64,000 nt of DNA, from NCBI RefSeq assembly GCF_003324165.1, contig NW_025407839.1:186001-250000 (forward strand), written 5' to 3'. Of this stretch, positions 35,098 to 44,959 are shown in pieces. The DNA comes from Naegleria lovaniensis. Lineage: Eukaryota > Heterolobosea > Eutetramitea > Acrasida > Naegleriidae. The stretch's first letter is position 1; each line of letters begins with the position of its first letter. The notes beneath the pieces were generated by a model. The model did not search any database. It was not told the origin of the DNA and saw only the letters and a program-made list of their open reading frames with translations. The position numbers and the translations under genes are program-made.

Positions 35098-35527
35098 TGT
35101 GCTGGAGAGTGTTGTTGCTGTTAATGATGATGCGATCAGTGATCGGTGTTGAAGCAATGAAGTTGATGGTAAGTAGATGAGGTTGTGAATGATGCTGATC
35201 AAGAAGTGCTGATGATGGTTGATCGGGGTGACCGTTTATATTTGTTTTGTTTCGATTGTTCTTGCAAGCGACATGGTAGCGTCCCAAACATTTTATTTTT
35301 TTTCAATTCCGGATTGCCAAATCCATCCTGCAACTGGGTCTATTGGCTTGTCTTGCTATGAAAAAAGCACAAACTGAATCTTGCAAGTTCAGCACCTATC
35401 GAGTAACTCGTCATATTTATAAACTGAGAGAGTTGTATCCAGAGTTGTATACAACAACAACAACAGCACTTGTCACAACAATAACTAGACTTCAAAACAT
35501 CCAAATTTTGAATTCATCTCTACTACA
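35098..35527. promoter_or_regulatory. Divergent intergenic region
   Basis: These 430 bp separate the unknown minus-strand gene from the plus-strand gene at 35528. An AACAACAACAAC run lies near 35452-35464 just before the right-hand start. No RNA gene is seen. Confidence 0.35.
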
Positions 35528-36073
35528 ATGCCTCTCCTAGTATTCAATAAAAAGACTCGTGTGCCATCCATGGATATGGACGAACAACACGAACGAGAAC
35601 GACAATTTCAGAAACAACTTCAACAAAAAGTACACGACGAAGAAGACTTTGATTCCTGGAAGAATGCTGATAAACAGAAAATCAACAACTCGTCACTCTC
35701 TGTACAAGCTTCTTCACGAGGAAGATCCAAATCCGAACATCAACAAAATACAACAACCTCCTCTCCATCATCACAAAATGGAGAAAAAAGCTCATGGTTC
35801 GGACGCGGAAGATCTCAATCAAACAAACAACAACCTTCCTTGACAGTAACATCTCCATCAGATGTTGTGGAAGAGACTCAAGAAGGAGTTTCTAAAGAAG
35901 AGATGAGAACAGGCAAGTTGCAACACCAACACACCAAGAAGAAGGGACAAGTTGGCGATTATGAAGAGGATCATGAAGAGGAAAGACAAGAAATTCCAAA
36001 GGACGAACAAAAGGTGAAGAGGAAATACAGTTTAAAGAAAAAGAGTGCTGAATTGTTATCTTCTGATGAGTGA
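35528..36073 (+). CDS. Small charged, low-complexity protein
   Basis: The 181-residue single-exon frame from the ATG at 35528 starts MPLLVFNKKTRVPSMD. It is almost entirely polar: Gln/Glu-rich near residues 18-45, Ser/Thr-rich with GRGRS and SRGRSKS motifs near 60-100, then Lys/Glu-rich to the end (VKRKYSLKKKSAELLSSDE). The RSxS and KKKS contexts could be kinase sites. It is probably disordered. No family is recognised. The call rests on the clean ATG, its position between other genes and its length. Confidence 0.55.
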   Translation: MPLLVFNKKTRVPSMDMDEQHERERQFQKQLQQKVHDEEDFDSWKNADKQKINNSSLSVQASSRGRSKSEHQQNTTTSSPSSQNGEKSSWFGRGRSQSNKQQPSLTVTSPSDVVEETQEGVSKEEMRTGKLQHQHTKKKGQVGDYEEDHEEERQEIPKDEQKVKRKYSLKKKSAELLSSDE

Positions 36074-36382
36074 GGGACGTGTGACCTGTAATTTTATACA
36101 TTTCATGAAAACATGTAAACTGTCAACAGAATGACTAAAAATGTCCATACGATCACAATGTACAAAAGATTTCATAAAAAATTGAAAGAGAGAATTAATG
36201 TATTGATTGACTTGATGATTATTGTGAAAAGAACCCATCCATGAAGTTAAATAAGGTATTGATCGTGAATGAGCATGTCACAAGTGTCAACTCACTAAAA
36301 TTCATCCCTACGTTTGAATTCAAAATTTCAACTCGAAAGTGACTTCCTGAGAAATTGCTCTTGTGTTGCAATGTCAAGATTT
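36074..36382. other. Convergent spacer, nothing found
   Basis: The 309 bp between two convergent stops are AT-rich and hold no open frame or RNA gene that I can support. Confidence 0.4.
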
Positions 36383-37231
36383 CTATTTAATAAGTCGATC
36401 ATTTCGAACTGCTCCAGCCTCCTTATAATATCTCAACAACATTCTCTTTTCCAAATCACTTGCATACTCCTTCTTACTGAACTTGTCCAATTCATATCCA
36501 ATCACTAAAGAAACACCCAATGACAAGGCAGCATAAAAAGGAATTCTTCTTTTCGTTCGCTTCACCATTTCCTCTCTCTCCATTTCCACTTGAAAAGGAC
36601 TAAATTTTGGTTTGTTGTGCATGAATTGATTCCACTCTGTTTTCGATTCGTCAAAAAAGTGAGACGAAATCTTTTCATCCTCTTCTCGAGTTTTCTTTTG
36701 ATTCAATCGATGCATTTGTTCTCTAAATACCTTTTCTTCTTCACTCAAATTTTCAACATCTTCCTTTCGTGATTGATATCGATCCGATTGATGAATGTAA
36801 TGATACATTTTCCTCCTCATGGCTGAATCATAGGCAACCGTATTGAGATTGGTTCCGAAAATACTACTCGAACTATTCATAATTCTTCCAAAATGTGTTC
36901 CAATATCCAATTCCCGATCGTATTCTGCTCTCTTTTCTTCATCACTCAATAATTCATAACTATCCTGAATATCGAGCCATGCCTGCTCATCTTCCAATGA
37001 AAGTACTGCCGAATTGGATGGTTTTCCAGAATCGGAAATGAGTTCGGAAGCATTATTGTTGGTCACCACTCCATTCATGATGGAATTATTATTCGTTGAA
37101 GAAGGTTTTTTGGCATCGGGATGGTACTTTTTTGCTAATGCATAATAGGCTTTTTTAATTTGTTGTTTGGAGGCTGAACGAGGAACTCCCAATACTGCAT
37201 AGTGATCCATGATTTGAGTGGGTAATTTCAT
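36383..37231 (-). CDS. J-domain protein with one membrane segment
   Basis: The 282-residue protein has an N-terminal J domain at about residues 8-100: HYAVLGVPRSASKQQIKKAY, the HPD motif at 37-39 and the helix IV sequence DEEKRAEYDRE. An Asn/Ser-rich insertion of about 30 residues lies between helices III and IV. There is no Gly/Phe region or zinc finger, so it is a class III (DNAJC) Hsp70 co-chaperone. A charged helical middle is followed by one hydrophobic helix near residues 235-252 (FYAALSLGVSLVIGY) and a short basic tail. Mitochondrial inner-membrane or ER location is possible; the sequence does not decide between them. Confidence 0.85.
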   Translation of the reverse strand: MKLPTQIMDHYAVLGVPRSASKQQIKKAYYALAKKYHPDAKKPSSTNNNSIMNGVVTNNNASELISDSGKPSNSAVLSLEDEQAWLDIQDSYELLSDEEKRAEYDRELDIGTHFGRIMNSSSSIFGTNLNTVAYDSAMRRKMYHYIHQSDRYQSRKEDVENLSEEEKVFREQMHRLNQKKTREEDEKISSHFFDESKTEWNQFMHNKPKFSPFQVEMEREEMVKRTKRRIPFYAALSLGVSLVIGYELDKFSKKEYASDLEKRMLLRYYKEAGAVRNDRLIK

Positions 37232-38020
37232 GTTGTGTGATTTGTGTTTGTTTGTGTGGTGTTTGATGGTTTTTTTGATGATAATGTGAAATTATTGTAA
37301 TTATAATAATTATTTGAAACTAAATAATGAATTCTATTTCTAGTAATAAATATGAAATAATTAGAGGGATGATGAATATGATTTTTGAAATAATAATAAT
37401 TATTTTTCAATTGAATGGATTTGCACCAAAATGTTGTCGTCGACGGTTATTCGATTCTTTCTTTCCGATGAAAAGATGACACTGGTGATAATTAACGACA
37501 AGAGGTTGACGCGAAAGTGGGTGATGATGATGCAGCTGTTAATTGACTTGTTTTTGTTTGAAAAAATGCTTTAAAAGGTGTTTTAATTTGAAAAATGGCT
37601 AAATTCGGCCCGAAGTACAGCTATTGCTCCGACATTTGACTTTGGGTGTTGTATAACTGTAACATGCTGTTGTTCTTACAAACAGAGTCATTCACTCCTG
37701 CATTCTCTAATGGTGTTCTGGTTTGGAAAAGAATCGTTCGTGGTGGCGTTGTAAAAAGTACCGCCGAGGAAATTTTTGAGCATCCAATGAAAATCCAACA
37801 ACAATGCCGCCACCGCCAAAATTCTTTCCGTTAAACTTTAAAATGAAAAACATGCATCTGCCAGCTGTCAACAACGGCTTAAAATTTTCACAGAGCGCCT
37901 ATCGTCACTTGCTTCAACAACAAAAAAAACAAGTCAATCATCTCATTACCAGATAATTGATACCACAACAACACACTCCTCTAGAAAGAAGAACACTAAT
38001 CACACACACTCTAACACAAA
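37232..38020. promoter_or_regulatory. Divergent intergenic region upstream of the tubulin
   Basis: These 789 bp carry the promoters of the J-protein and tubulin genes. The left part is very AT-rich (TAATTATAATAATTATT near 37300). The right part has GC-richer sequence with CCGCCGAGG and CCGCCACCGCC motifs near 37760-37815. No ORF of credible composition is present. Confidence 0.4.
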
Positions 38021-39561
38021 ATGAGAGAAGTCGTTTCATTGCACATTGGTCAAGCCGGTATTCAAGGTAAGTCATGAATCATCCACACCTTTTTCATCAT
38101 CCATTTGATATTCTTTTCATATGAATTTTACTCCTCCATGTCCACAACAATGATAAAATCATTATCCATGTCCACAACAATGATCGTATGATCCACAACA
38201 AATATTGAAACAACAACATTGTCATCAACAATGAATTATATTATTTTCACACAGTCGGTAACGCTTGTTGGGAACTCTTCTGTGCCGAACATGGAATCAA
38301 CCCAGACGGTACCTCTTCCTCCATCAACGATGCCTCTTCCTCTGTTTACTTTTCTGAAAATTCACGTGGTAAATACGTTCCACGTGCATTGATGGTCGAT
38401 TTAGAACCTTCTGTCATTGATGCCATCAAAAACACTGAATACAAGCAATTGTATCATCCTTCTTACTTGTTACGTGGAAATGAAGATGCTTCCAATAACT
38501 TTGCTCGTGGTCATTACACCATTGGAAAGGACATGCTCGATTCTGCCATGAATTCCATTCGTAAGATTACTGACAATTGTCAAAGTTTGCAAGGTTTTCA
38601 AATTTTCAACTCTGTTGGAGGTGGTACTGGTTCTGGATTTGCTTCCTTGCTATTGGAAAGACTTGCTGTTGAATTTCCAAAAAAGACTAAATTGGGTTTC
38701 AATATTTATCCAAGTCCTCAATTGACAACTTCCGTAGTTGAACCTTACAACTCTGTGTTGAGTACTCATGCCTTATTGGAACACAATGATGTGTCTGTAG
38801 TATTGGACAATCAAGCCATTTACGATGTCTGTAAGAATAATTTGAAAATTGACAGACCCAACTATAAGAATTTGAATCGTGTCATTGCTCAAACTGTTTC
38901 CAGCTTGACTTGCTCATTGAGATTCCCTGGATCTTTGAATGTTGATTTGAATGAGTTCCAAACCAATTTGGTTCCATATCCAAGAATTCACTTCATGTTG
39001 TCCTCTTTGGCTCCAATGGTTTCTGTCTCAGAACAATACTATGCCAATAATAATGCTGCTGAATTGACAAGTCATGTCTTTGAACCTAATAACATGATGG
39101 CCAAGTGTGATCCAAGAAGTGGCAAGTACATTTCATGTTGTTTAATGTACCGTGGTAAAGATATTGTCAATAAGGATGTGAGTGATGCTGTCAAGGTCAT
39201 GAAGAGCAAATCGAGTATTCAATTTGTGGATTGGTCTCCATGTGCTTTCAAGATTGGTATTAATCAACAATCTCCAACCATGTTGCCAGGAAGTGAAATG
39301 GCTCAAGTCGATAACTCTTGTTCCATGATTTCCAATAACACTGCCATTGCTTCTGTCTTTGCTAGAATGAATGACAAGTTTGACTTGTTGTTTGCAAAGA
39401 GAGCATATGTACATCACTTTGTTGGAGAAGGAATGGAGGAAGGTGAATTCAATGAAGCTCGTGAAGATTTGGCTGCTTTGGAAAAGGACTACAGTGAAAT
39501 TAGTAAGGATACTATTAGTGAAGAGGATTCCATGTTGGATGAAGGTGAAGAAATGCATTAA
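38021..39561 (+). CDS. Divergent alpha-tubulin, mitotic type
   Basis: Two exons (38021-38066 and 38255-39561) encode 450 residues. The intron falls after GIQ, where the join gives VGNACWELF. It is an alpha-tubulin: [16 protein letters not shown] carries the catalytic Glu254 and GGGTGSGF is the tubulin signature. It diverges clearly from flagellar alpha-tubulins. The loop around Lys40 is replaced by [13 protein letters not shown], so the acetylation site is absent. The tail ends DEGEEMH without the terminal Tyr. Naegleria is known to use separate divergent tubulins, including an alpha-tubulin expressed in dividing amoebae, for its spindle. This gene fits that class, so expression in mitosis is a family-based inference. 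Confidence 0.9.
38135..38184. repeat. Direct repeat inside the tubulin intron
   Basis: The 20-mer TCCATGTCCACAACAATGAT occurs at 38135-38154 and again at 38165-38184, a 30-bp period. A partial third copy (ATCCACAACAA) lies near 38190. It looks like a small tandem duplication within the 188-nt intron. Confidence 0.75.
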
Positions 39562-39775
39562 GTTCATTCATAATGATCAATGATGCCACAAGTCAAATTC
39601 TCTGTGCGCCTCCTCATAATTAGTAGTAATCAGCACCCATGTAAACGATGATCATGTTTGACGAAGGTTCATACATGCATCTCAAATAAAACTATTGATA
39701 TTTTAACAATTCAAACTCTAGAAATGATTTGAGCATTCAAGAAAATTATTAAGCACTGGTTCTTAGTGAAGAAAT

Positions 39776-42751
39776 TTACTGATTGAATTGCGTAAACAAG
39801 GTTTGCAACGATTCCAAATCCAATTTCAAATTCAAAGACGATACTGTCGTTTCTGTTATGGTATTAAGAGGTTGAATTATGAATGATGACTCTTCACGAA
39901 TTATTAAAGTCTTTCTTCGAGCACAATCAATCATTCGTTGCACCACATGTCCAAATCCTCGAAAAACTTTCACAAATCGTTTTCCCAGCAAACTAGCAGC
40001 CAATAAATCTCTTTCCAACATGTCATGGTAATATAAAAATTGTTGCCTCAAATCGTTATTCATCAATTTTGAATCTTCTTGATTAACTTCATGTTCAATT
40101 TCCTCAATGGCTTCTGCATGTGCTTTCCATCCAAGTGCAATTCCACTCAATAGAAAAGGAGGAATATGTCCAAATAATGGATGTGACGAGAGGCGTGTCA
40201 ATTCTTCAGTTATAGATCGAAGTTCTCTTCCTCGTAGCCCTAGTTCTCTATAAATTCCTAGTCGATAAGAAACCATCGTAATTGAAATAATTAAATGAGC
40301 TAAAATTTTCCCCTTTTCTTGTACATTCTTTTTTGCATTGTCGTATTTAGTGTAGCATTCATAAATTTTGTCCACAAAGTACAAATATTTTGGGAGAGTA
40401 TCTTTTGTAAGTGGTTGACTGAGAATGGACATTAATTCTTCAGGGACCGTATTGGAGCTTGTACTGTATTTGTATCCTTCCAGTAATTTTCGTTGAATAT
40501 AATTTGAAACTCCTTCAACTTGTTCATAATCGAAATCTTGTGTTATAAAAGTTGCAAGTACACATCCTCGTTTGAGACATGACAGGGAGTCGTCCATTTC
40601 TTTGATTTGTGACAGATAGGATCTTGTAATAGCGACTAATTCAGTAGCATCTTGATCCATAGAGGATGCAGCTGCATAGGATGCTAAATAACAACAAATC
40701 GCAGCTACTAAATAACTAGGTCGATCCAAATCAAGATATTCCGAAAATAGTAATTCCTTACTTCTGTAAAAAGATCGAATTGCATTTTCATTATTTCCAA
40801 ATCTCTGATAACAAAAACTTTGAATGGCATACAGCAATGAAAAATATTGGGTACTGCTTCCATACTTTTCTCTCTCAGCGAGTATTGTTTGAAAAGTATT
40901 TCTTGGAATTATTGACACACCAGCACTCACCACTCCAAAGAAAAGATCCACCGTTTGTTGTTGCAAGACCACTTGAGAAAGAACAGCGTTTCGTTCAAAG
41001 GTACAATACACAGCATCGTCAATGACTTGGGGAAGAGTATGGTTGAGAGATTGTTGTACATTGATGGTTGTTGGAAGGAGGTGTTGAAATGTTGGATCAA
41101 AATTTTGGTTTGTGTTCGAGTGTACAGTGGAGGTGGCGGTCGCCATGGATAATTGTTGTTGAAGGAGTGGCATGATTTGTGAAGCATTGGTTAGTTTCAC
41201 AAGGAGTGATAATAAACGATTAATGACGGATGGATCTGCATTGTTTTGAATGGTATATCGAAACAATTGTAAAATTCGTTCAATAGTTGCTGAATGGGAG
41301 TTCATCGATGCAGAAGTGTTTCCTTGAGAATGGGGTTGATTTTCAGAATTCACTGGTGCTTGATTTGAATGATCCGAATGATCTTCTTGAGTTGAGTGAC
41401 TGCTTGGATCAAATTGTAAATTGTGAAAATTAACGGAATGCAGAGCAGCTCTCTGATTCATTTCATCTCGAACATTCACTTGTGGTTGTTGTTGTTGTTG
41501 AGAAAGTGTCATTGATGATGGGAAAGACAAGTTTAGAAATGGTGAGTGTTGTGAAGGATTGGGTTGAACTTGTTTTTGAATTCCACGAGAATGATAATCA
41601 GAATCTTCAGCTGATTCCGAACTCGTGATGGATGTTGGTCGCCCATGAGAAGTGGAAACAGAATGAGAAAGGGTTGTTGATGACGATTTGTCGATGTGGT
41701 CAAAGTTCGTACCAATCCGGGTTGAGGATGAATGGATCACCTGTGAAGGAATAAGGGAAAAGTTCAGAGTTGGTTTTTCTTGACTGGTCAAGAGAGGAGT
41801 GTTGCTACTATTCGAAGTCGTAGGTGTGGTCGTGCTATTCGCTTTCCTTTTTCGAATTGGATTGGTTTTCACATGACCAGTGAATAAATTTAGAGTTGAA
41901 TGAACCGTCCCAGTGGTTGTTGTTGATGAGGATGCTTGTTGAGAAGAGGTGCATGCAAGAGTCTCTGAGCTGTTTTGAGAAATCGTGGTTGTTGTCTGAC
42001 CTTTCATTGGTTTTGAAGTTTGTTGCTGCTGAGGCGTTAAGAATGAAACACTCACACACTTGTGATTCTGTTTTCCCTTTTCAAAACTTTCCAAACCAAG
42101 AACACTTATGGTGACTGGTTTCTTTTTTTGAATCTTGTTTTTGCTACCCACGGTTCGACCTCTTTTCTTGGCTTCAGGATAGACACAGATTTTACCTTTC
42201 GAAGTGCATTCATGACATGCTGGCAACTGACGTCCACAGCGTTTGTGTCCTCTTCGACACGTGATGCAAGAAATGGCATTAAAATTAGCAGACATTGTTT
42301 CTAGATCAGAATTTTCAAGAAGAATTGCATTCAATGATTCCCGTTGTTGCTCTTCTTCCTGAAAAGTATCAATGATTGATGCATGTATTTCTTCGGACCA
42401 TGATGAAAGTGGAATCTCATGCAGGGTCGAGAACTCGCTTTCATGAATCGCCATGAGTTTCCGATGTGAAGACATTGATTCATCCTCCTCTCGCTCCTGA
42501 AATAGTGGTTGTGCGTGACTCTTCGTTAATTCCTGTTGTGATGGTTGAGTGGATGGACACGATGGATACACGATTGAAGACAACACGCCTTGATGATGAG
42601 CTAGTTGTTGTACATCCTCCTGATGCTTCTCCTCGTTATCCTTCGAAGGTGGTTCTTGAGAGTTGTTGTTATTATTATTATCGTCATGATTAAAACTACG
42701 ATCGGTCATCATAATTCTGCGTCCACCACAAGCATTATCATGACCTTGCAT
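39776..42751 (-). CDS. Zn(II)2Cys6 binuclear-cluster transcription regulator
   Basis: From the ATG at 42751 the protein has 991 residues in one exon. The frame is open a further 150 bases upstream but without an ATG. A Zn2Cys6 cluster lies near residues 165-195: CITCRRGHKRC, then CHECTSKGKIC, with six cysteines spaced as in Gal4-type DNA-binding domains. The basic linker KKRGRTVGSKNKIQKKK follows. A long Ser/Thr/Gln-rich region leads to a helical C-terminal third resembling the regulatory domain of fungal factors of this class (SFYRSKELLFSEYLDL, YLAAICCYLAS-like helices). Such factors control metabolic genes in fungi and are also found in some amoebae. The target is unknown. Confidence 0.8.
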   Translation of the reverse strand: MQGHDNACGGRRIMMTDRSFNHDDNNNNNNSQEPPSKDNEEKHQEDVQQLAHHQGVLSSIVYPSCPSTQPSQQELTKSHAQPLFQEREEDESMSSHRKLMAIHESEFSTLHEIPLSSWSEEIHASIIDTFQEEEQQRESLNAILLENSDLETMSANFNAISCITCRRGHKRCGRQLPACHECTSKGKICVYPEAKKRGRTVGSKNKIQKKKPVTISVLGLESFEKGKQNHKCVSVSFLTPQQQQTSKPMKGQTTTTISQNSSETLACTSSQQASSSTTTTGTVHSTLNLFTGHVKTNPIRKRKANSTTTPTTSNSSNTPLLTSQEKPTLNFSLIPSQVIHSSSTRIGTNFDHIDKSSSTTLSHSVSTSHGRPTSITSSESAEDSDYHSRGIQKQVQPNPSQHSPFLNLSFPSSMTLSQQQQQPQVNVRDEMNQRAALHSVNFHNLQFDPSSHSTQEDHSDHSNQAPVNSENQPHSQGNTSASMNSHSATIERILQLFRYTIQNNADPSVINRLLSLLVKLTNASQIMPLLQQQLSMATATSTVHSNTNQNFDPTFQHLLPTTINVQQSLNHTLPQVIDDAVYCTFERNAVLSQVVLQQQTVDLFFGVVSAGVSIIPRNTFQTILAEREKYGSSTQYFSLLYAIQSFCYQRFGNNENAIRSFYRSKELLFSEYLDLDRPSYLVAAICCYLASYAAASSMDQDATELVAITRSYLSQIKEMDDSLSCLKRGCVLATFITQDFDYEQVEGVSNYIQRKLLEGYKYSTSSNTVPEELMSILSQPLTKDTLPKYLYFVDKIYECYTKYDNAKKNVQEKGKILAHLIISITMVSYRLGIYRELGLRGRELRSITEELTRLSSHPLFGHIPPFLLSGIALGWKAHAEAIEEIEHEVNQEDSKLMNNDLRQQFLYYHDMLERDLLAASLLGKRFVKVFRGFGHVVQRMIDCARRKTLIIREESSFIIQPLNTITETTVSSLNLKLDLESLQTLFTQFNQ

Positions 42752-43211
42752 GACTTGTGAATTTTTTTTATGCCGCTTACACTCATGGCTCTGTTTGTCG
42801 GAATAAGGAATGTGCACAACCAGAGAGGAGCTGAAGAGTTTGGGTTCACGAAACGGAATTGGTAAGCGATGCAGTGAAGAGTGAATCCAGTCATCCGTTT
42901 AAAGTGGTGTGCTGTTGCTTGAATGAACATCCGAGAGCATGAAAATGGTGCACATGGAAAATACTTGATTTTTCCGAAAGGCTTTGATTTTAAAAAGAAA
43001 GAGCTCGGGAACGAAACACTGAGTGTTGTAATTCGAATGGAGTTTGCTCTTTCAGAAAATCAAGTGAAAAAAGTGAGCCAATCATTATACTATTAAAATT
43101 TTGGATATAAGGCGTGTGTTGTTTTGTACAGCTACTACTACACTTGTTCTTACTGTAAATGAGGTTTGAAAGCCCTCGTTGTATTTTTAAACGATTTACA
43201 ACTGAAAAAAA
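42752..43211. promoter_or_regulatory. Divergent promoter region of the Zn2Cys6 and DNAAF1 genes
   Basis: These 460 bp separate two divergent starts. The left 150 bp remain open in frame with the Zn2Cys6 protein but lack an ATG. An A-rich leader (AAAAAAA) precedes the DNAAF1 ATG. Confidence 0.4.
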
Positions 43212-44864
43212 ATGCTCAGCGCCGAACAATACGAAAGAATTTTGAGGGAGTGGGAAACAACGCCATCCTCATCATGGTCCGCCCTTAATTCAGTGACACA
43301 GAAACGTGCTATTCAAGTCGATGAAGATTATGATGAAGAGTTAATTTGTAGTGGAGCCAACGATTGCATGAGAAGATCAAATCAAACTCCAACGAAAAGA
43401 ACGTCCGAATACAACGATCATGGTCATCATGATGACTATGGAAACACAAATGATTCTCCATCAGCACTTTATACATCGCCTTCTTCCTCTATGCAATCAA
43501 AACAACATGTATCAACACCTGTCAATAATTTCAACGATCCAGAGCACAGTCCTCGAATTACTGTTGACTTGATCAGGGATCTGTGCTCTCGTCAGCATTT
43601 GTATCAAACTCCGTATCTCAATGATAAATTGTTCCTTCATTTCAAAGGGTTTAGAAAAATTGAAAATCTAGAGTTGTACACAGAGCTAAAGGCTTTGTGG
43701 TTGGAGGGTAACGCAATTTCTGTAATTGAGAATTTGGGACATCTCACCAAACTAAGATGTCTCTACCTCAACCAAAATCTAATCACGAAAATTGAAAATT
43801 TGGAAGCGTTGAACAATTTACAAACCCTTAACTTGGCAAACAATCACATTAGTGTTATTGAAAACTTGGAAGGTTGTAATCAGCTGGAAACTCTCAATCT
43901 TGGAAATAACAAAATCTCGAGCATTGAGAGTTTGAACCGACTTTGTAAACTACCTAGGCTCTCTGTCTTGGATCTTTCTAATAATCAAATTACTGATCCT
44001 GAAATTGTTAATATTCTAGCTAAAATTCCGTCCTTAAGTGTACTATATTTGAAAGGAAATCCTGTGGTGGGCTCTTTGAGAAATTATAGAAAAGTGTTAA
44101 TATCTTCAATTCCAAAACTCAACTATCTTGACGAAAGGCCGGTGTCACCTGATGAGAGACGGTGTGTGCAAGCATGGGCCCGTGGAGGTCCATTGGCTGA
44201 AGCAGAAGAGAGAAAGAAGATTATTGAGGAAAAAGAAAACAAACATGAAAGAGAGATGAACGCTTGGTTAGACATGCAGCAAAAAGCAGCTGAGAGAAGA
44301 AGTCAAGAGGAAAAAGAGGGAGTGTTGAAACGGATGTACTATATTGAAAAGTTGAGGGAAGCAAATCTTCCAAAAGAGAGCGCTTGCCAACCATCCGTTG
44401 AACTTCCTGCTTCATCCTTGGTGACATTAGAAAAAGCATCAGTTCTTGTCAAAAACGAGGAGCCAGTACCAGTGGTGGTAGAGCCTTCAAGACAAGAAAA
44501 TCAACCAACAGAGAAAAAGGTTCAAGTTTTAGAGGGAGAAGGCATCGTTTGGAACGCAGAAATTAGGCAAGTGTTGCTGCAGTCGGTACGGAAAGAACTC
44601 TTCAACTTTGAAAAGGTCTCAAAAGCAGTTCAATCATTTGTGTTGAAGAATTACAAAGTGTATGACTCGTCAAAAAAGCTCGTTGAGATGAAGGAAGCCA
44701 CATCAAACAACAACAATACAATGTTGGTCTCAGTAATGGCGTACACTTCAGACCGATGCAGAATGGAGTATTCACGCTTACATCAGGATCACCAAGACAA
44801 GCCCACGCAAGTTCAATTGGAGTCTCCCCTTGTAGAAATTTGGCAGTCCAAGAAATTATTTTAA
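43212..44864 (+). CDS. DNAAF1: DNAAF1/LRRC50 dynein axonemal assembly factor
   Basis: The 550-residue single-exon protein carries the DNAAF1 block order. [20 protein letters not shown] is followed by SDS22-type leucine-rich repeats at about residues 155-290 ([47 protein letters not shown]). The LRR cap reads [16 protein letters not shown] and [16 protein letters not shown], and [17 protein letters not shown] follows. The family protein acts in the cytoplasm with HSP90 co-chaperones to pre-assemble axonemal dynein arms. Here it would serve the flagellate stage. A disordered N-terminus of 120 residues is present, and the coiled C-terminus is shorter than in vertebrates. Confidence 0.93.
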   Translation: MLSAEQYERILREWETTPSSSWSALNSVTQKRAIQVDEDYDEELICSGANDCMRRSNQTPTKRTSEYNDHGHHDDYGNTNDSPSALYTSPSSSMQSKQHVSTPVNNFNDPEHSPRITVDLIRDLCSRQHLYQTPYLNDKLFLHFKGFRKIENLELYTELKALWLEGNAISVIENLGHLTKLRCLYLNQNLITKIENLEALNNLQTLNLANNHISVIENLEGCNQLETLNLGNNKISSIESLNRLCKLPRLSVLDLSNNQITDPEIVNILAKIPSLSVLYLKGNPVVGSLRNYRKVLISSIPKLNYLDERPVSPDERRCVQAWARGGPLAEAEERKKIIEEKENKHEREMNAWLDMQQKAAERRSQEEKEGVLKRMYYIEKLREANLPKESACQPSVELPASSLVTLEKASVLVKNEEPVPVVVEPSRQENQPTEKKVQVLEGEGIVWNAEIRQVLLQSVRKELFNFEKVSKAVQSFVLKNYKVYDSSKKLVEMKEATSNNNNTMLVSVMAYTSDRCRMEYSRLHQDHQDKPTQVQLESPLVEIWQSKKLF

Positions 44865-44959
44865 CACTGTGCGCCTAGGCGGTGTCATAAAATTTTGTTT
44901 CAATTTTTTGAATTTAACGGTTTTCAAAAAACTAACCGTTACACCTAAAATTTAAAAAA

